From: Bog-756 sp963703145
Lineage (GTDB): Bacteria; Actinomycetota; Acidimicrobiia; Acidimicrobiales; RAAP-2
Length of the DNA: 64,000 nt
Assembly (NCBI GenBank): GCA_963703145.1
Contig: OY969793.1
Coordinates: 3,844,001 to 3,908,000, forward strand
Direction of reading: 5' to 3'
The notes beneath the pieces were generated by a model. That model was given only the letters and a program-made list of their open reading frames with translations, made no database searches and was not told where the DNA came from. The translations under genes and the position numbers were made by a program. Below are positions 35,412 to 44,039 of this stretch, piece after piece (positions within the stretch are counted from its first letter, which is position 1; every line of letters starts with the position of its first letter).

Positions 35412-36274
35412 GGGCGGGGCCTCCAGGGCATGGCCAACCGCTCGATGACCCCGACGACGGCGAAGAGGCTGATGGTCAAGACGGCGATGACGACGACCGC
35501 CCCGAGGACCAGGTCGGTGCGGATGGGCGCTGCCCGGATGGCGGTGGTCATGTAGACGCCGAGGCCCTGTTGGGCGCCCACGAACTCGGCGACGATGGCG
35601 GCGCTGTAGGCGTAGGTGACCGAGATCTTGAGGCCGGTGAAGAACTGGGGCAGGGCGCTCGGCAGGCGCACCCGGACCAGCAGTTGCAATCGGTTGGCCC
35701 GCATGGTGCGCAGCAGGTTGGTGGCGTCAGGGTCGGCCGAGGCCAGGCCCTGGACCAGCCCGACCGAGATGGGAAAGAAGCTGAACAGGGCGACCAGGAC
35801 GACCTTGGGGGCCAGTCCGAACCCCCACCACACGAGGACCAGCGGAGCCAGGGCGATGATCGGCACCGTCTGGGAGGCCACGATCAGCGGGTAGAGACCG
35901 CCCCGGACCGGCCGGAACGAGTCGATGGCCACGGCCACGACCACCGCCACCACGACGGCCACCAGCATGCCGAGCACCGCCTCGGTGGTGGTCACGCCGA
36001 TGGCCGGCCAGATGTCCACTCGGTCGTTCCAGGTGGACCGGGCGATGAGCTGGGGACCGGGCAGCAGCTGGGGATCGATGTGACGGGCCGAGACGATCAA
36101 CTGCCACAGCGCCACGAGGACCACCACGACGGCCAGGGGGGGCACGACGGCCGCCAGGCGTCGCCGGGTCCGGCCGTGGCGTGAGCGCCGCGGGGGAGGC
36201 GACGGCCGCGGTTCGGAGCGGTCGCTCCCGGCCGGGGAGCGCACGTCGTGGTCGGGCCGGGTCAACGAGGTCAT
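35408..36274 (-). CDS. ABC transporter permease (SsuC/ThiX-like)
   Basis: A 288-residue permease with a basic, Pro-rich N-terminal ~45 residues and six hydrophobic segments. ASQTVPIIALAPLVLVWWGF is the conserved segment of this family, and FFTGLKISVTYAYSAAIVAE the coupling region. ATG 36274 lies ~200 bases from the divergent binding-protein gene, so both directions are probably controlled from that gap. Forms the channel for the ATPase at 34608. Confidence 0.9.
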   Translation of the reverse strand: MTSLTRPDHDVRSPAGSDRSEPRPSPPPRRSRHGRTRRRLAAVVPPLAVVVVLVALWQLIVSARHIDPQLLPGPQLIARSTWNDRVDIWPAIGVTTTEAVLGMLVAVVVAVVVAVAIDSFRPVRGGLYPLIVASQTVPIIALAPLVLVWWGFGLAPKVVLVALFSFFPISVGLVQGLASADPDATNLLRTMRANRLQLLVRVRLPSALPQFFTGLKISVTYAYSAAIVAEFVGAQQGLGVYMTTAIRAAPIRTDLVLGAVVVIAVLTISLFAVVGVIERLAMPWRPRP

Positions 36275-36474
36275 GCGCGCCTCATGGTAGATCATTGCCT
36301 AATAAAACCTGACCCGACTGATCAGGATTAGAATGTCCACCGGTCGGTGGCGATACCACTTCTGTGTGGTCCACCCGCGTCAGACACGGGCCGTGGGCCA
36401 CCGTCCGGCCAAGTACGGTGAGCGGTCCCGAGGTCGTGGCCGCAGCTCCTCGATGTCAGCGATTGGATGAAAGC

Positions 36475-37527
36475 TTGCCCCCCCTAACCCGCCACTTCTC
36501 ACGTTCACTGGTCCCCCTGGCGTTGGTGGCGCTGCTCGGCGCGGTAACGGCGGCCTGCGGGTCGGGGTCCTCGTCGGCGTCGTCCACCAGCTCCCTGTCT
36601 TCACCCGGTCTGCGCACGCTGCGCATCGCCCTCGACTGGACGCCCAATGTCAACTTCTTGGGCATCGACGCGGCCATCAACAACGGGTACTTCACCGGTG
36701 AGGGCATCAAGCCGGTGATCATCCCGTATTCGGGCACGGCCGGCGAGACCCTGATCAGCTCGGGTAAGACCGACCTGGCCTTCACCTATCCGCCGAACAT
36801 CCCCGCCTATCGGGCGTCGGGCCTCAAGTACCGGGCCGTGGCCGGGCTCACCCAGCTCAACACCATCGAGCTGGCCGTCCTCCAGTCGTCGACCTACACC
36901 TCGCCGGCCCAGCTGAGCGGCACGCTGTATGGCGGGTTCGGGGTCCCGAGCGACCCGCCGATCATCAAGGCCATCTTCTCCAAGGTCGGCGTGGCCCATC
37001 CCGACTACCGCGAGGTCGTCCTCAACGGGTCGGCCTACCAGGCGCTGGCGGCCAAGCGGGTGGCCTACACCACCATGTTCGGCGGCATCGACGACGTCAC
37101 GGCCGAACTCCAGGGTGCCAAGCTGCGGACCTTCCCGATCCGTGACTATTTGGGATCGGCCGCCACCTTCCCCGACGACTCCCTGGCGGCCAGCGACACC
37201 GAGATCGCCAAGGACCCCTCCCTCCTCCGCGCCGGCCTGGCCGCGCTGTCCCAGGGCTACACCTACGCCGCCCTGCATCCGGCCGAGGCCGAGCAGGACC
37301 TGATCAAGGACAACAAGACTGCGCTCGAGCACAGCCACACCATCGTGGTAGCCACGGGCAACGCCACCGCCCCGACCTTCCTCGACGCCCAGGGCCAGTG
37401 GGGCGCGATGTCCGACGACAGCTTCGCGGGGATCACCCAGATCATGGCCGACGGCGGCCTGTTCAAGGGCAAGACCCCACCGCCGGCCTCCGACGACTAC
37501 ACCAACAGCCTGCTCCCCCAGGGTTGA
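36475..37527 (+). CDS. NMT1/THI5-like substrate-binding lipoprotein (ThiY/SsuA-like)
   Basis: The mature protein follows a lipobox, LVALLGAVTAAC, so it is anchored by lipid. LRIALDWTPNVNFLGIDAAI matches the NMT1/THI5-like opening of ThiY proteins that bind the thiamine pyrimidine precursor; sulfonate-type SsuA proteins differ there. GETLISSGKTDLAFTYPPNI forms the ligand-facing part. TTG 36475 gives an ideal 28-residue signal peptide, but in-frame GTGs and ATG 36364 lie upstream. No TPP riboswitch was found in front of it. Divergent from its permease and ATPase. Confidence 0.82.
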   Translation: MPPLTRHFSRSLVPLALVALLGAVTAACGSGSSSASSTSSLSSPGLRTLRIALDWTPNVNFLGIDAAINNGYFTGEGIKPVIIPYSGTAGETLISSGKTDLAFTYPPNIPAYRASGLKYRAVAGLTQLNTIELAVLQSSTYTSPAQLSGTLYGGFGVPSDPPIIKAIFSKVGVAHPDYREVVLNGSAYQALAAKRVAYTTMFGGIDDVTAELQGAKLRTFPIRDYLGSAATFPDDSLAASDTEIAKDPSLLRAGLAALSQGYTYAALHPAEAEQDLIKDNKTALEHSHTIVVATGNATAPTFLDAQGQWGAMSDDSFAGITQIMADGGLFKGKTPPPASDDYTNSLLPQG

Positions 37528-37557
37528 GCGGGACGCCCGGCCTGCCGGCCTAGCCGC

Positions 37558-37580
37558 ACCCGGCCTCCCAGGTGCCGGGT
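37558..37580. terminator. Possible terminator hairpin
   Basis: ACCCGGC and GCCGGGT, with a 9-base loop, lie 31 bases after the binding-protein stop. There is no T-run, so this is only a candidate. Confidence 0.4.
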
Positions 37581-37680
37581 CGGAGGTGGACCCGCCGCGA
37601 GGTGTAGGTCGCTTACCACTCCATGGCCGGTCCGCCCTGGTCGATACCCAGAGGGAATCGACAGCGGAGGAGGGAGCACC

Positions 37681-38061
37681 GTGGGCCCGGCGAATCGACC
37701 ATCCCCGCAGCTCGTCCCGGACCGACTGCTCTCCGAACTCGAGGCGACCGGACTGGTGGAGCGCATCGAGGGTCCAGGTGGCCCCCGGTACGAGATCTCC
37801 GGCTGGGTCCGACGTGTGGTGGTCGCCCGGACCCCGACCGCCCAGGGGGGCGAGCCGCCTGTCGTCATGAGTCGACGCGAGCAGTCCGTGCTCGAGGCGT
37901 TGGCCGTGACAGGGTCACGCCAAGCCATCGCCAACGCCCAGTTCGTCTCCCTCAACACGGTCAAGACCCAGCTGGCCAGCGTGTACCGCAAGCTCGGTGC
38001 CCGTTCACGGGCTGAGGTTCTCGTCGAGGCCCGTCGCCGCGGCCTGCTGCCGCCGGCCTGA
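37681..38061 (+). CDS. Short LuxR-type HTH protein
   Basis: 126 residues from GTG 37681, with an excellent GGAGGAGGGAG site. The C-terminal ~65 residues are a LuxR HTH of the MalT/LAL type: MSRREQSVLEALAVTGSRQA, then VSLNTVKTQLASVYRKLGAR, ending GLLPP. The N-terminal 50 residues (LLSELEATGLVERIEGPGGP) look like part of another winged helix, not a receiver. It may be a genuine small regulator, since its translation signal is intact, or the remnant of a large ATPase-type regulator. Confidence 0.7.
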   Translation: MGPANRPSPQLVPDRLLSELEATGLVERIEGPGGPRYEISGWVRRVVVARTPTAQGGEPPVVMSRREQSVLEALAVTGSRQAIANAQFVSLNTVKTQLASVYRKLGARSRAEVLVEARRRGLLPPA

Positions 38062-38365
38062 CCCCGCGGGTGGCCGGCCACCACCGTCCATTGGCGGCGG
38101 GACCGGTGGGACGGTGGCGGGCTTGCCGCTACCCGACCACGTCCACACCACGTAGCGAATGATGTCTCTCCGGCTTCCGGGCGCTGGCATCCCTGATGAC
38201 CTGGAGGCCGTGACCCGAGGGCGCTCCGGACCATCCCGAGGCCGCCACCCTGCGCTGGCTGCTCGGGCTTCCCCGGCCGGCCAACCGGCACGCGGTGGTT
38301 TGAGCGGGACGGCCGGATCGGACGCGGGCAGGGGACCATGGGGTGGGGACCCGTAGGATGCCCCG
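38062..38365. other. Intergenic stretch with one hairpin
   Basis: About 300 bases without a convincing gene. CCACCGTCC (38081-38089) pairs with GGACGGTGG (38109-38117), a possible terminator of the LuxR-type gene. Nothing else was recognised. Confidence 0.45.
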
Positions 38366-39577
38366 ATGCCCCGAGGTCAGCGTGACGGTCGAGCCGTATC
38401 CCCGGTGACGTCGCCGCCCCCGACGTCCTCGAAGCTGGCCGAATTCGGCATCACCATCTTCGCCGAGATGTCGATGCTGGCCGACCGTACCGGGTCCATC
38501 AATCTCGGTCAGGGCTTCCCCGACCAGGATGGCCCCGAGGTCATGGCCGAGGCCGCCATCGCCGCCATCGGCGCGGGGCACAACCAGTATCCTCCGGGAC
38601 CCGGGACACCCGAGCTCCGCCGGGCCATCGCCGCTCACCAGCAGCGCTTCTACGGTCTCGGGTTCGACCCTGACACCGAGGTATTGGTGACCGCAGGTGC
38701 CACCGAGGCCATCACCGCGGCCGTGATGGCCCTGTGCGATTCGGGCGACGAGGTGGTCATGTTCGAGCCCTACTACGACTCCTATGCGCCGGCCGTGGCG
38801 TTAACGGGGGCCCGGCGGGTCGTGGTCCCCCTGTCACTCCCGTCGTGGGGCTTCGACCTCGACCAGTTCGCCGCGTCGATCACCGAACGCACCCGGCTGG
38901 TGCTGCTCAACTCGCCCCACAACCCGACCGGGAAGGTGTTCGATGCCGAGGAGCTGGCCGGCATCGCCCGCGTGTGCGTCGAAGCCGACGTGCTGGTCGT
39001 CACCGACGAGGTCTACGAACACCTGGTGTTCGACGGACACCACGTCCCCATGGCCACCCTGCCCGGGATGGCCGAGCGCACGCTCACTGTCTCGAGTGCC
39101 GGCAAGACCTTCTCGTTCACGGGGTGGAAGATCGGGTGGGTCTGCGGTCCCGCCCCACTGGTGGGCGCGGTGCGCACCGTGAAGCAGTACCTGACCTACG
39201 TCAACGGTGCACCGTTCCAACCGGCGGTCGCCCTCGGGCTCGGATTGGACGATCAGTTCTTCGCCAGGATCGCCTCGGACCTGGCCACCCGGCGCGATCT
39301 TCTGTGCGACGGGCTGGAGGCGGCCGGGTTCGAGGTCTTTAGGCCCGACTCCACCTACTTCGCGCTGACCGACATCGGTGCGTTCGGCGACGAGGACGGG
39401 ATCGAGTTCTGCCGGCGGCTGCCCGAGCGCTGCGGCGTGGTGGCCATCCCGGCGTCGGTCCTCTACGACGACCGCTCGGCCGCCCGCTCCCTCGTCCGCT
39501 TCGCGTTCTGCAAGCGTCCCGAGGTCATTGTCGAGGCAGTGGGGCGCCTCGGGACGCTTGGCGGGTCGCGCCAGTGA
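38366..39577 (+). CDS. Class I/II PLP-dependent aminotransferase
   Basis: A 403-residue fold-type I aminotransferase. INLGQGFPDQDGPEVM opens it, followed by NQYPPGPGTPELRRAIA, LNSPHNPTGKVFDAEEL, VTDEVYEHLVF and the PLP lysine in SSAGKTFSFTGWKIGW. These match the group containing kynurenine aminotransferases and actinobacterial N-succinyldiaminopimelate aminotransferase (DapC). Either role is possible; no neighbouring lysine or tryptophan genes decide it. Start ATG 38366, with GTG 38405 possible. Confidence 0.9.
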   Translation: MPRGQRDGRAVSPVTSPPPTSSKLAEFGITIFAEMSMLADRTGSINLGQGFPDQDGPEVMAEAAIAAIGAGHNQYPPGPGTPELRRAIAAHQQRFYGLGFDPDTEVLVTAGATEAITAAVMALCDSGDEVVMFEPYYDSYAPAVALTGARRVVVPLSLPSWGFDLDQFAASITERTRLVLLNSPHNPTGKVFDAEELAGIARVCVEADVLVVTDEVYEHLVFDGHHVPMATLPGMAERTLTVSSAGKTFSFTGWKIGWVCGPAPLVGAVRTVKQYLTYVNGAPFQPAVALGLGLDDQFFARIASDLATRRDLLCDGLEAAGFEVFRPDSTYFALTDIGAFGDEDGIEFCRRLPERCGVVAIPASVLYDDRSAARSLVRFAFCKRPEVIVEAVGRLGTLGGSRQ

Positions 39578-39700
39578 GCCGGGTCATGGTCGCCCGGCCC
39601 CCAGAGGACGTCCGGCACGTGGATCTGGTGCCATGGACCGAAGGTACCGACGCATCGAATGGGCGCATCCCAGGACAACCAAGGAGAGGACCGACAGGAC

Positions 39701-40249
39701 ATGGCAGCGCAGGTAGACGTACTCAACGCCGGTTACGCCGATGACCGGGTGGCCAGCACCGTCGTGCTCATCCGATCGGGCGAGTCGGTCATCGTGGTCG
39801 ACCCCGGGATGGTGGCCAGCCGGGGCGCCATCCTCGACCCGCTGCGGGCGCTGGGGGTCGATCCCGCCGACGTGACCGATGTCGTGTTCAGCCACCACCA
39901 TCCCGACCACACCCTGAACGCGGCCCTGTTCGCCGAGGCCCGGTTCCATGACCACTGGGCCATTTATCAAGACGACGTCTGGACCGACCGCCCGGCCGAT
40001 GGCTTCGAGTTGGCACCCGACGTGACCCTCATGGCGACACCGGGTCACTCGGCCGAGGACATCACCACGCTCGTCACCACCGAGAGCGGACTGGTGGCCT
40101 GCACCCACCTGTGGTGGTCGGCCGAGGGGCCGGCGATCGACCCGCTCGCGGCCGACCAGGACCTCTTGGAGGAGTCCCGGGCCCGACTGCTGGCGCTCGG
40201 CCCAGCCCTCGTGATCCCCGGGCACGGTCGTCCCTACGCACCCGGCTGA
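39701..40249 (+). CDS. MBL-fold metallo-hydrolase
   Basis: A 182-residue metallo-beta-lactamase-fold protein. FSHHHPDHT supplies the HxHxDH metal motif, TPGHSAEDI the next histidine, and IPGHGRPY the C-terminal one; IVVDPGM precedes the motif. The compact size and order resemble the MBLAC1-type group. An AAGGAGAGG site precedes ATG 39701, which is preferred over ATG 39659. Substrate unknown. Confidence 0.88.
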   Translation: MAAQVDVLNAGYADDRVASTVVLIRSGESVIVVDPGMVASRGAILDPLRALGVDPADVTDVVFSHHHPDHTLNAALFAEARFHDHWAIYQDDVWTDRPADGFELAPDVTLMATPGHSAEDITTLVTTESGLVACTHLWWSAEGPAIDPLAADQDLLEESRARLLALGPALVIPGHGRPYAPG

Positions 40250-40416
40250 GTCGTCGGGGCACCGGCACTGGTGACCACGCCTGGACCGATCCACTACCCT
40301 TTGTGCTTCTCCGGGTCGAGGATCGGCCTGGCATCCCACGGGTCAACCGCGTGGTGTCGGGGAGGTAGAGAGCCAGGAGGCCGTCGTGACGTCGGAACGG
40401 TAGCGTCGCGGTGCGA

Positions 40417-40505
40417 GGAGAGGTGCGAGAGCGGCCGAATCGGAGCCCCTGCTAAGGGTTTGACCTCGGTAACGGGGTCCGTGGGTTCAAATCCCACCCT
40501 CTCCG
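40417..40505 (+). tRNA. tRNA-Ser (GCU anticodon)
   Basis: GGAGAGG (40417-40423) pairs with CCTCTCC (40498-40504), followed by a G discriminator. The anticodon loop CTGCTAA holds GCT at 40451-40453. A long variable arm typical of serine tRNA follows, and the T loop reads GGTTCAAATCC. CCA is not encoded. Confidence 0.95.
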
Positions 40506-40642
40506 CTCGCGGGGCCGCGGGCGCCGGTTTCGGTGTCCCGCGGCACCCGGACCGTCTCCCGGACCCGGCAGGGCAGAGCCCCCGGTCCGGCCTCTCCGGG
40601 CCTGCGGGGCCCGAGGACCCGTGACCCCGGTAGATTGTCCTG

Positions 40643-42037
40643 GTGGCCGAGCGGTACTGGATCGAGACATTGGGCTGCCCGAAGAACCAGGTCGACTCGG
40701 ACAAATTGGTCGGGACCCTCACGACGGACGGCTTCGAAGCGGCTGGTTCCCCCGAGGACGCCGACCTGGTCGTCGTCAACACCTGCGCCTTCATCGAGGC
40801 CGCCCGACAGGAGTCGATCGACACGGTGCTGGCGCTGGCCGACGCCCGTCGGGACGGGGCACGTCTGGTGGTCACCGGCTGCATGGCCGAGCGGTACGGC
40901 GACGAGCTGGCCGAGGCCCTGCCCGAGATCGACCTGGTGGCGCCGTTCGGCGTGGCGCTCACCGGACCGGACCGGCCGACAGCCACGGACCGATCGGGCG
41001 TGCCCGTCCCGGTGACACTCAGCTCCAAACCGATCGACGTCTCGGGCCTCGTGCCGTCCTTCGACCTGCTCAACCTGCCCCGACCGCCCACCGCCGCGCC
41101 GTGGTCGTACATCAAGGTGGCCGAGGGGTGCGACCGGAACTGCGGGTTCTGCGCCATCCCCTCCTTCCGGGGCAAGCAGCGGTCGCGCAGCACCGGCTCG
41201 ATCCTGGCCGAGGTGGAGGAGCTCGGGACCGACGGATCGCTCCGCGAGGTGGTGCTGGTGGCCCAGGACCTGTCGTCGTTCGGGCTCGACCGGTCAGGCG
41301 GACGGACCGAGCCGCGGCTCGACGGGCCGGCGGTGGGACGGAGCCGTCCCATCGTGGACCTGGTGTCGGCGGTCTCGGCCCGGGTGCGGTGGACACGGCT
41401 GCTCTACCTCTACCCCTCCACCCTCGACGATGCGCTGGTCGAGGCCATCCTGGCCACCGGAGTCCCGTATTTCGACCTCTCGCTGCAGCACGTGTCACGA
41501 CCCCTGCTCAAGAGGATGCGCCGTTGGGGGGAGGGCGATCGGTTCCTCGACCGGATCGGGTCGATCCGTTCGGCCGAGCCCACCTCGGCGTTCCGGTCGT
41601 CGTTCATCGTCGGCTACCCCGGCGAGACCGAGGCTGACCACGACCACCTGCTCGAGTGGATCCGGGCGGCCCGCCTGGACTGGGTCGGGTTCTTCCCGTT
41701 CAGCAACGAGCAGGGGACCTACGCCGCTGAGCTCCCCGACCAGGTCCCCACCGAACTGGTGGCCGAGCGCCTCCGCGAGTGCACCGAGCTGCAGGACGCC
41801 ATCACCGCCGCCCGGCGCGAGGAGCTCATCGGGACGACCGTTGAGGTGTTGGTGGACGCCCCCGGTGAGGGGCGCAGCTACCGGGAGGCACCCGAGATCG
41901 ACGGGATCATCACCCTGCCGGACCATGTCCCGGTCGGGTCCTTCGTCGACGTGGTCATCACCGACGCCGATGGTCCGGACCTGGTGGCGGGGCCCTCGGT
42001 CGCCCCGGCGGTGACCGCCCCGGCGGCGGTTCGGTGA
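40643..42037 (+). CDS. rimO: Ribosomal protein S12 methylthiotransferase RimO
   Basis: A 464-residue radical-SAM methylthiotransferase with a GTG start. The N-terminal UPF0004 domain has its cysteines in ETLGCPKNQVDSD, VVNTCAF and VTGCMAERYG. The radical-SAM cluster is CDRNCGFC, within KVAEGCDRNCGFCAIPSFRG. LYLYPSTLDDAL and SFIVGYPGETEADH follow, and a C-terminal TRAM domain spans ~385-450. It thiomethylates an aspartate of S12. The GTGA overlap with pgsA indicates an operon with pgsA and cinA. Confidence 0.96.
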   Translation: MAERYWIETLGCPKNQVDSDKLVGTLTTDGFEAAGSPEDADLVVVNTCAFIEAARQESIDTVLALADARRDGARLVVTGCMAERYGDELAEALPEIDLVAPFGVALTGPDRPTATDRSGVPVPVTLSSKPIDVSGLVPSFDLLNLPRPPTAAPWSYIKVAEGCDRNCGFCAIPSFRGKQRSRSTGSILAEVEELGTDGSLREVVLVAQDLSSFGLDRSGGRTEPRLDGPAVGRSRPIVDLVSAVSARVRWTRLLYLYPSTLDDALVEAILATGVPYFDLSLQHVSRPLLKRMRRWGEGDRFLDRIGSIRSAEPTSAFRSSFIVGYPGETEADHDHLLEWIRAARLDWVGFFPFSNEQGTYAAELPDQVPTELVAERLRECTELQDAITAARREELIGTTVEVLVDAPGEGRSYREAPEIDGIITLPDHVPVGSFVDVVITDADGPDLVAGPSVAPAVTAPAAVR

Positions 42038-42684
42038 GCGGTGCATCCATGAGCGACGGCACCGTCACGCCTGGAGCCCCGGTCCCGAGCGCGCCGCCCG
42101 TCCGGGCCACCACCTTTGGACCGTCGGCCGTCCTGACCCCGGCGAACGGGATCACCGTCCTGCGACTGCTGGCCACCCCGGTGCTTATCGCCCTGATCAT
42201 GCTGTGGGGTGCGAGCTGGTTCACCTTCGTCTTCGGAGGGGTCCTGGCCCTCTCCGACGGGATCGACGGATGGCTGGCCCGTCGACAGGGGACCACACGC
42301 TCGGGAGCCTTCCTCGACCCGCTGGCCGACAAGGTGGTGGTGCTCGGTGCACTGATCGCCTTGGTGGCCAAGGGCATCGTGTGGTGGCTGCCGGTGGTGA
42401 TCATCGCCATCCGTGAGGTGGCCATGAGCATCTACCGGTCGGTGGTGGGACGTCACGGGGTCTCGATCCCGGCGCGTAACACAGCCAAGGTGAAGACCCT
42501 CCTCCAGGACCTGGCCATCGGGCTCTGCCTGGCGCCGCCCCTGGCGTCCCATCACGCCGTCCTGTCCACCGCCATCTGGGTGGCGACGGCCATGACCGTG
42601 TTCACCGGAGGCCAGTACTACCTGGACGGTCGGCGCGCCGCCCATGCACGCGCCGCCACCGACGGCGCCACGTCGGCGGCCTGA
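42034..42684 (+). CDS. pgsA: CDP-diacylglycerol--glycerol-3-phosphate 3-phosphatidyltransferase PgsA
   Basis: A 216-residue integral membrane protein. The CDP-alcohol phosphotransferase motif is in SDGIDGWLARRQGTTRSG followed by AFLDPLADK, giving the four catalytic aspartates. Five or so hydrophobic segments follow. ANGITVLRLLATPVLIALIM is the usual opening. It makes phosphatidylglycerol phosphate from CDP-diacylglycerol. GTG 42034 overlaps the rimO stop (GTGA); ATG 42049 is an alternative start. Confidence 0.93.
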   Translation: MSGASMSDGTVTPGAPVPSAPPVRATTFGPSAVLTPANGITVLRLLATPVLIALIMLWGASWFTFVFGGVLALSDGIDGWLARRQGTTRSGAFLDPLADKVVVLGALIALVAKGIVWWLPVVIIAIREVAMSIYRSVVGRHGVSIPARNTAKVKTLLQDLAIGLCLAPPLASHHAVLSTAIWVATAMTVFTGGQYYLDGRRAAHARAATDGATSAA

Positions 42685-42691
42685 TCCGGCC

Positions 42692-44014
42692 ATGAGAATC
42701 GAGATCGTGGCGGTGGGGACCGAGCTGCTCCTCGGGCAGATCGCCGACACCAACTCGCGCTGGATGGGTGAGCACCTGGCCGCGGCCGGGATCACCTCCC
42801 ACTTCCATCAGGCGGTGGGCGACAACCACGAGCGGATCGTGCTGGCCTTCCGGACCGCACTGGCCCGGAGCGATGGGGTCATCGTCTGCGGTGGGCTCGG
42901 ACCGACGCATGACGACATCACCCGGGAGGCCATCGCCGAGGTCATGAACGTCGGGCTGCGCCGGGACCAGGGGGCGGTCGACGCCATGCGGACCGTCTTT
43001 TCGAGCCGCGGGCGGGAGATGCCCGAATCCAACCTGCGCCAGGCCGACGTGCCCGAGGGCGCCACCATCATCCGCCAGACCAAGGGGACCGCCCCCGGCC
43101 TCATCTGCCCGGTCGGGCACAAGGTCGTCTACGCCGTCCCGGGCGTCCCCTACGAGATGGCCGACATGTTCGAGCGCGCCATCCTCCCCGACATCCGTGC
43201 CCGGATGGCCGAACGGGGGGAGACCGCGGGGGTCATCGCCAGCCGGGTCATCCGGACCTGGGGGATGAGCGAGTCCGGCCTGGCCGAGACGCTGGCCGGC
43301 CACATTGCGGCCCTCGATGCCCCCGGTGGCGACGCGGACGGTGGGGAGACAGCGGGAGCGGGTGCGGCGTCGGACACCGCCACCATCGCCTTTCTGGCCA
43401 GCGGGATCGAGGGGATCAAGGTTCGGGTGACCGTCCGGTCCGACGACGAGGCCGCAACCACCGCGCTGCTCGACGCCGAGGAGACTGAGATCCGGCGCAT
43501 CCTCACCGAGGCCGCCGGTGACGTGGTGTTCGGCATCGACGAGGAGGCCATCGAAGACGCCGTGGCCCGCGTCTTCACCGGACAGGGGCTCACACTCGGG
43601 CTGGCCGAGTCGCTGACCGGTGGACTGGCGGCCTCACGGCTGGTCAACGTCCCCGGGGCCAGTGCCTGGTTCTGCGGCTCGGTCGTGTCCTACGCCTCGG
43701 CCGTCAAGTTCTCGGTGCTCGGCGTGCCCGAGGGCCCGGTGGTGTCCGAGGCCGCCGCCCGGGCCATGGCCGACGGCGCCCGACGGGTGCTCGGCTCCGA
43801 TGTCGGCCTGTCGATCACCGGGGTGGCCGGTCCCGACACCCAGGACAACCAGCCTCCCGGCACCGTCTTCGTCGGGATCTCCCGGCACGGGCACGACACC
43901 GAGGCGTCCGCCTTCACAGTGCCGGGAGATCGCGAACGCGTGCGTCAGTACGCCACCATCGCAGCCCTTGATCTCCTGCGCCGCCGGCTGGGCGGCCCAC
44001 CCTCCGCCGACTGA
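42692..44014 (+). CDS. cinA: CinA: competence/damage-inducible protein (NMN deamidase family)
   Basis: A 440-residue protein. Residues 1-170 are the MoaB/MogA-like domain (IVAVGTELLLGQIADTNSRW; VCGGLGPTHDDITREAIAEV). Residues ~285-435 are the CinA C-terminal domain (LAESLTGGLAASRLVNVPGA; SITGVAGPDTQDNQPPGTVF), which removes the amide of NMN or pyridine nucleotides. ATG 42692 lies eight bases past pgsA. rimO-pgsA-cinA-recA order is conserved in actinobacteria, though here a DUF3048 gene intervenes on the other strand. Confidence 0.95.
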   Translation: MRIEIVAVGTELLLGQIADTNSRWMGEHLAAAGITSHFHQAVGDNHERIVLAFRTALARSDGVIVCGGLGPTHDDITREAIAEVMNVGLRRDQGAVDAMRTVFSSRGREMPESNLRQADVPEGATIIRQTKGTAPGLICPVGHKVVYAVPGVPYEMADMFERAILPDIRARMAERGETAGVIASRVIRTWGMSESGLAETLAGHIAALDAPGGDADGGETAGAGAASDTATIAFLASGIEGIKVRVTVRSDDEAATTALLDAEETEIRRILTEAAGDVVFGIDEEAIEDAVARVFTGQGLTLGLAESLTGGLAASRLVNVPGASAWFCGSVVSYASAVKFSVLGVPEGPVVSEAAARAMADGARRVLGSDVGLSITGVAGPDTQDNQPPGTVFVGISRHGHDTEASAFTVPGDRERVRQYATIAALDLLRRRLGGPPSAD

Positions 44015-44039
44015 GGGGTTCGAGCGTCCCGTCCGATCG

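Noticed and set aside
36275..36474. TPP riboswitch before the ThiY-like gene
   Set aside because: A CTGATCAGGATTAG stretch superficially recalls the 3' half of a TPP riboswitch, but the essential CTGAGA element and the paired stems are missing.
40294..41352. 352-residue minus-strand frame over the tRNA and rimO
   Set aside because: It crosses tRNA-Ser and lies opposite rimO, with Ser/Arg-rich composition and no domain.
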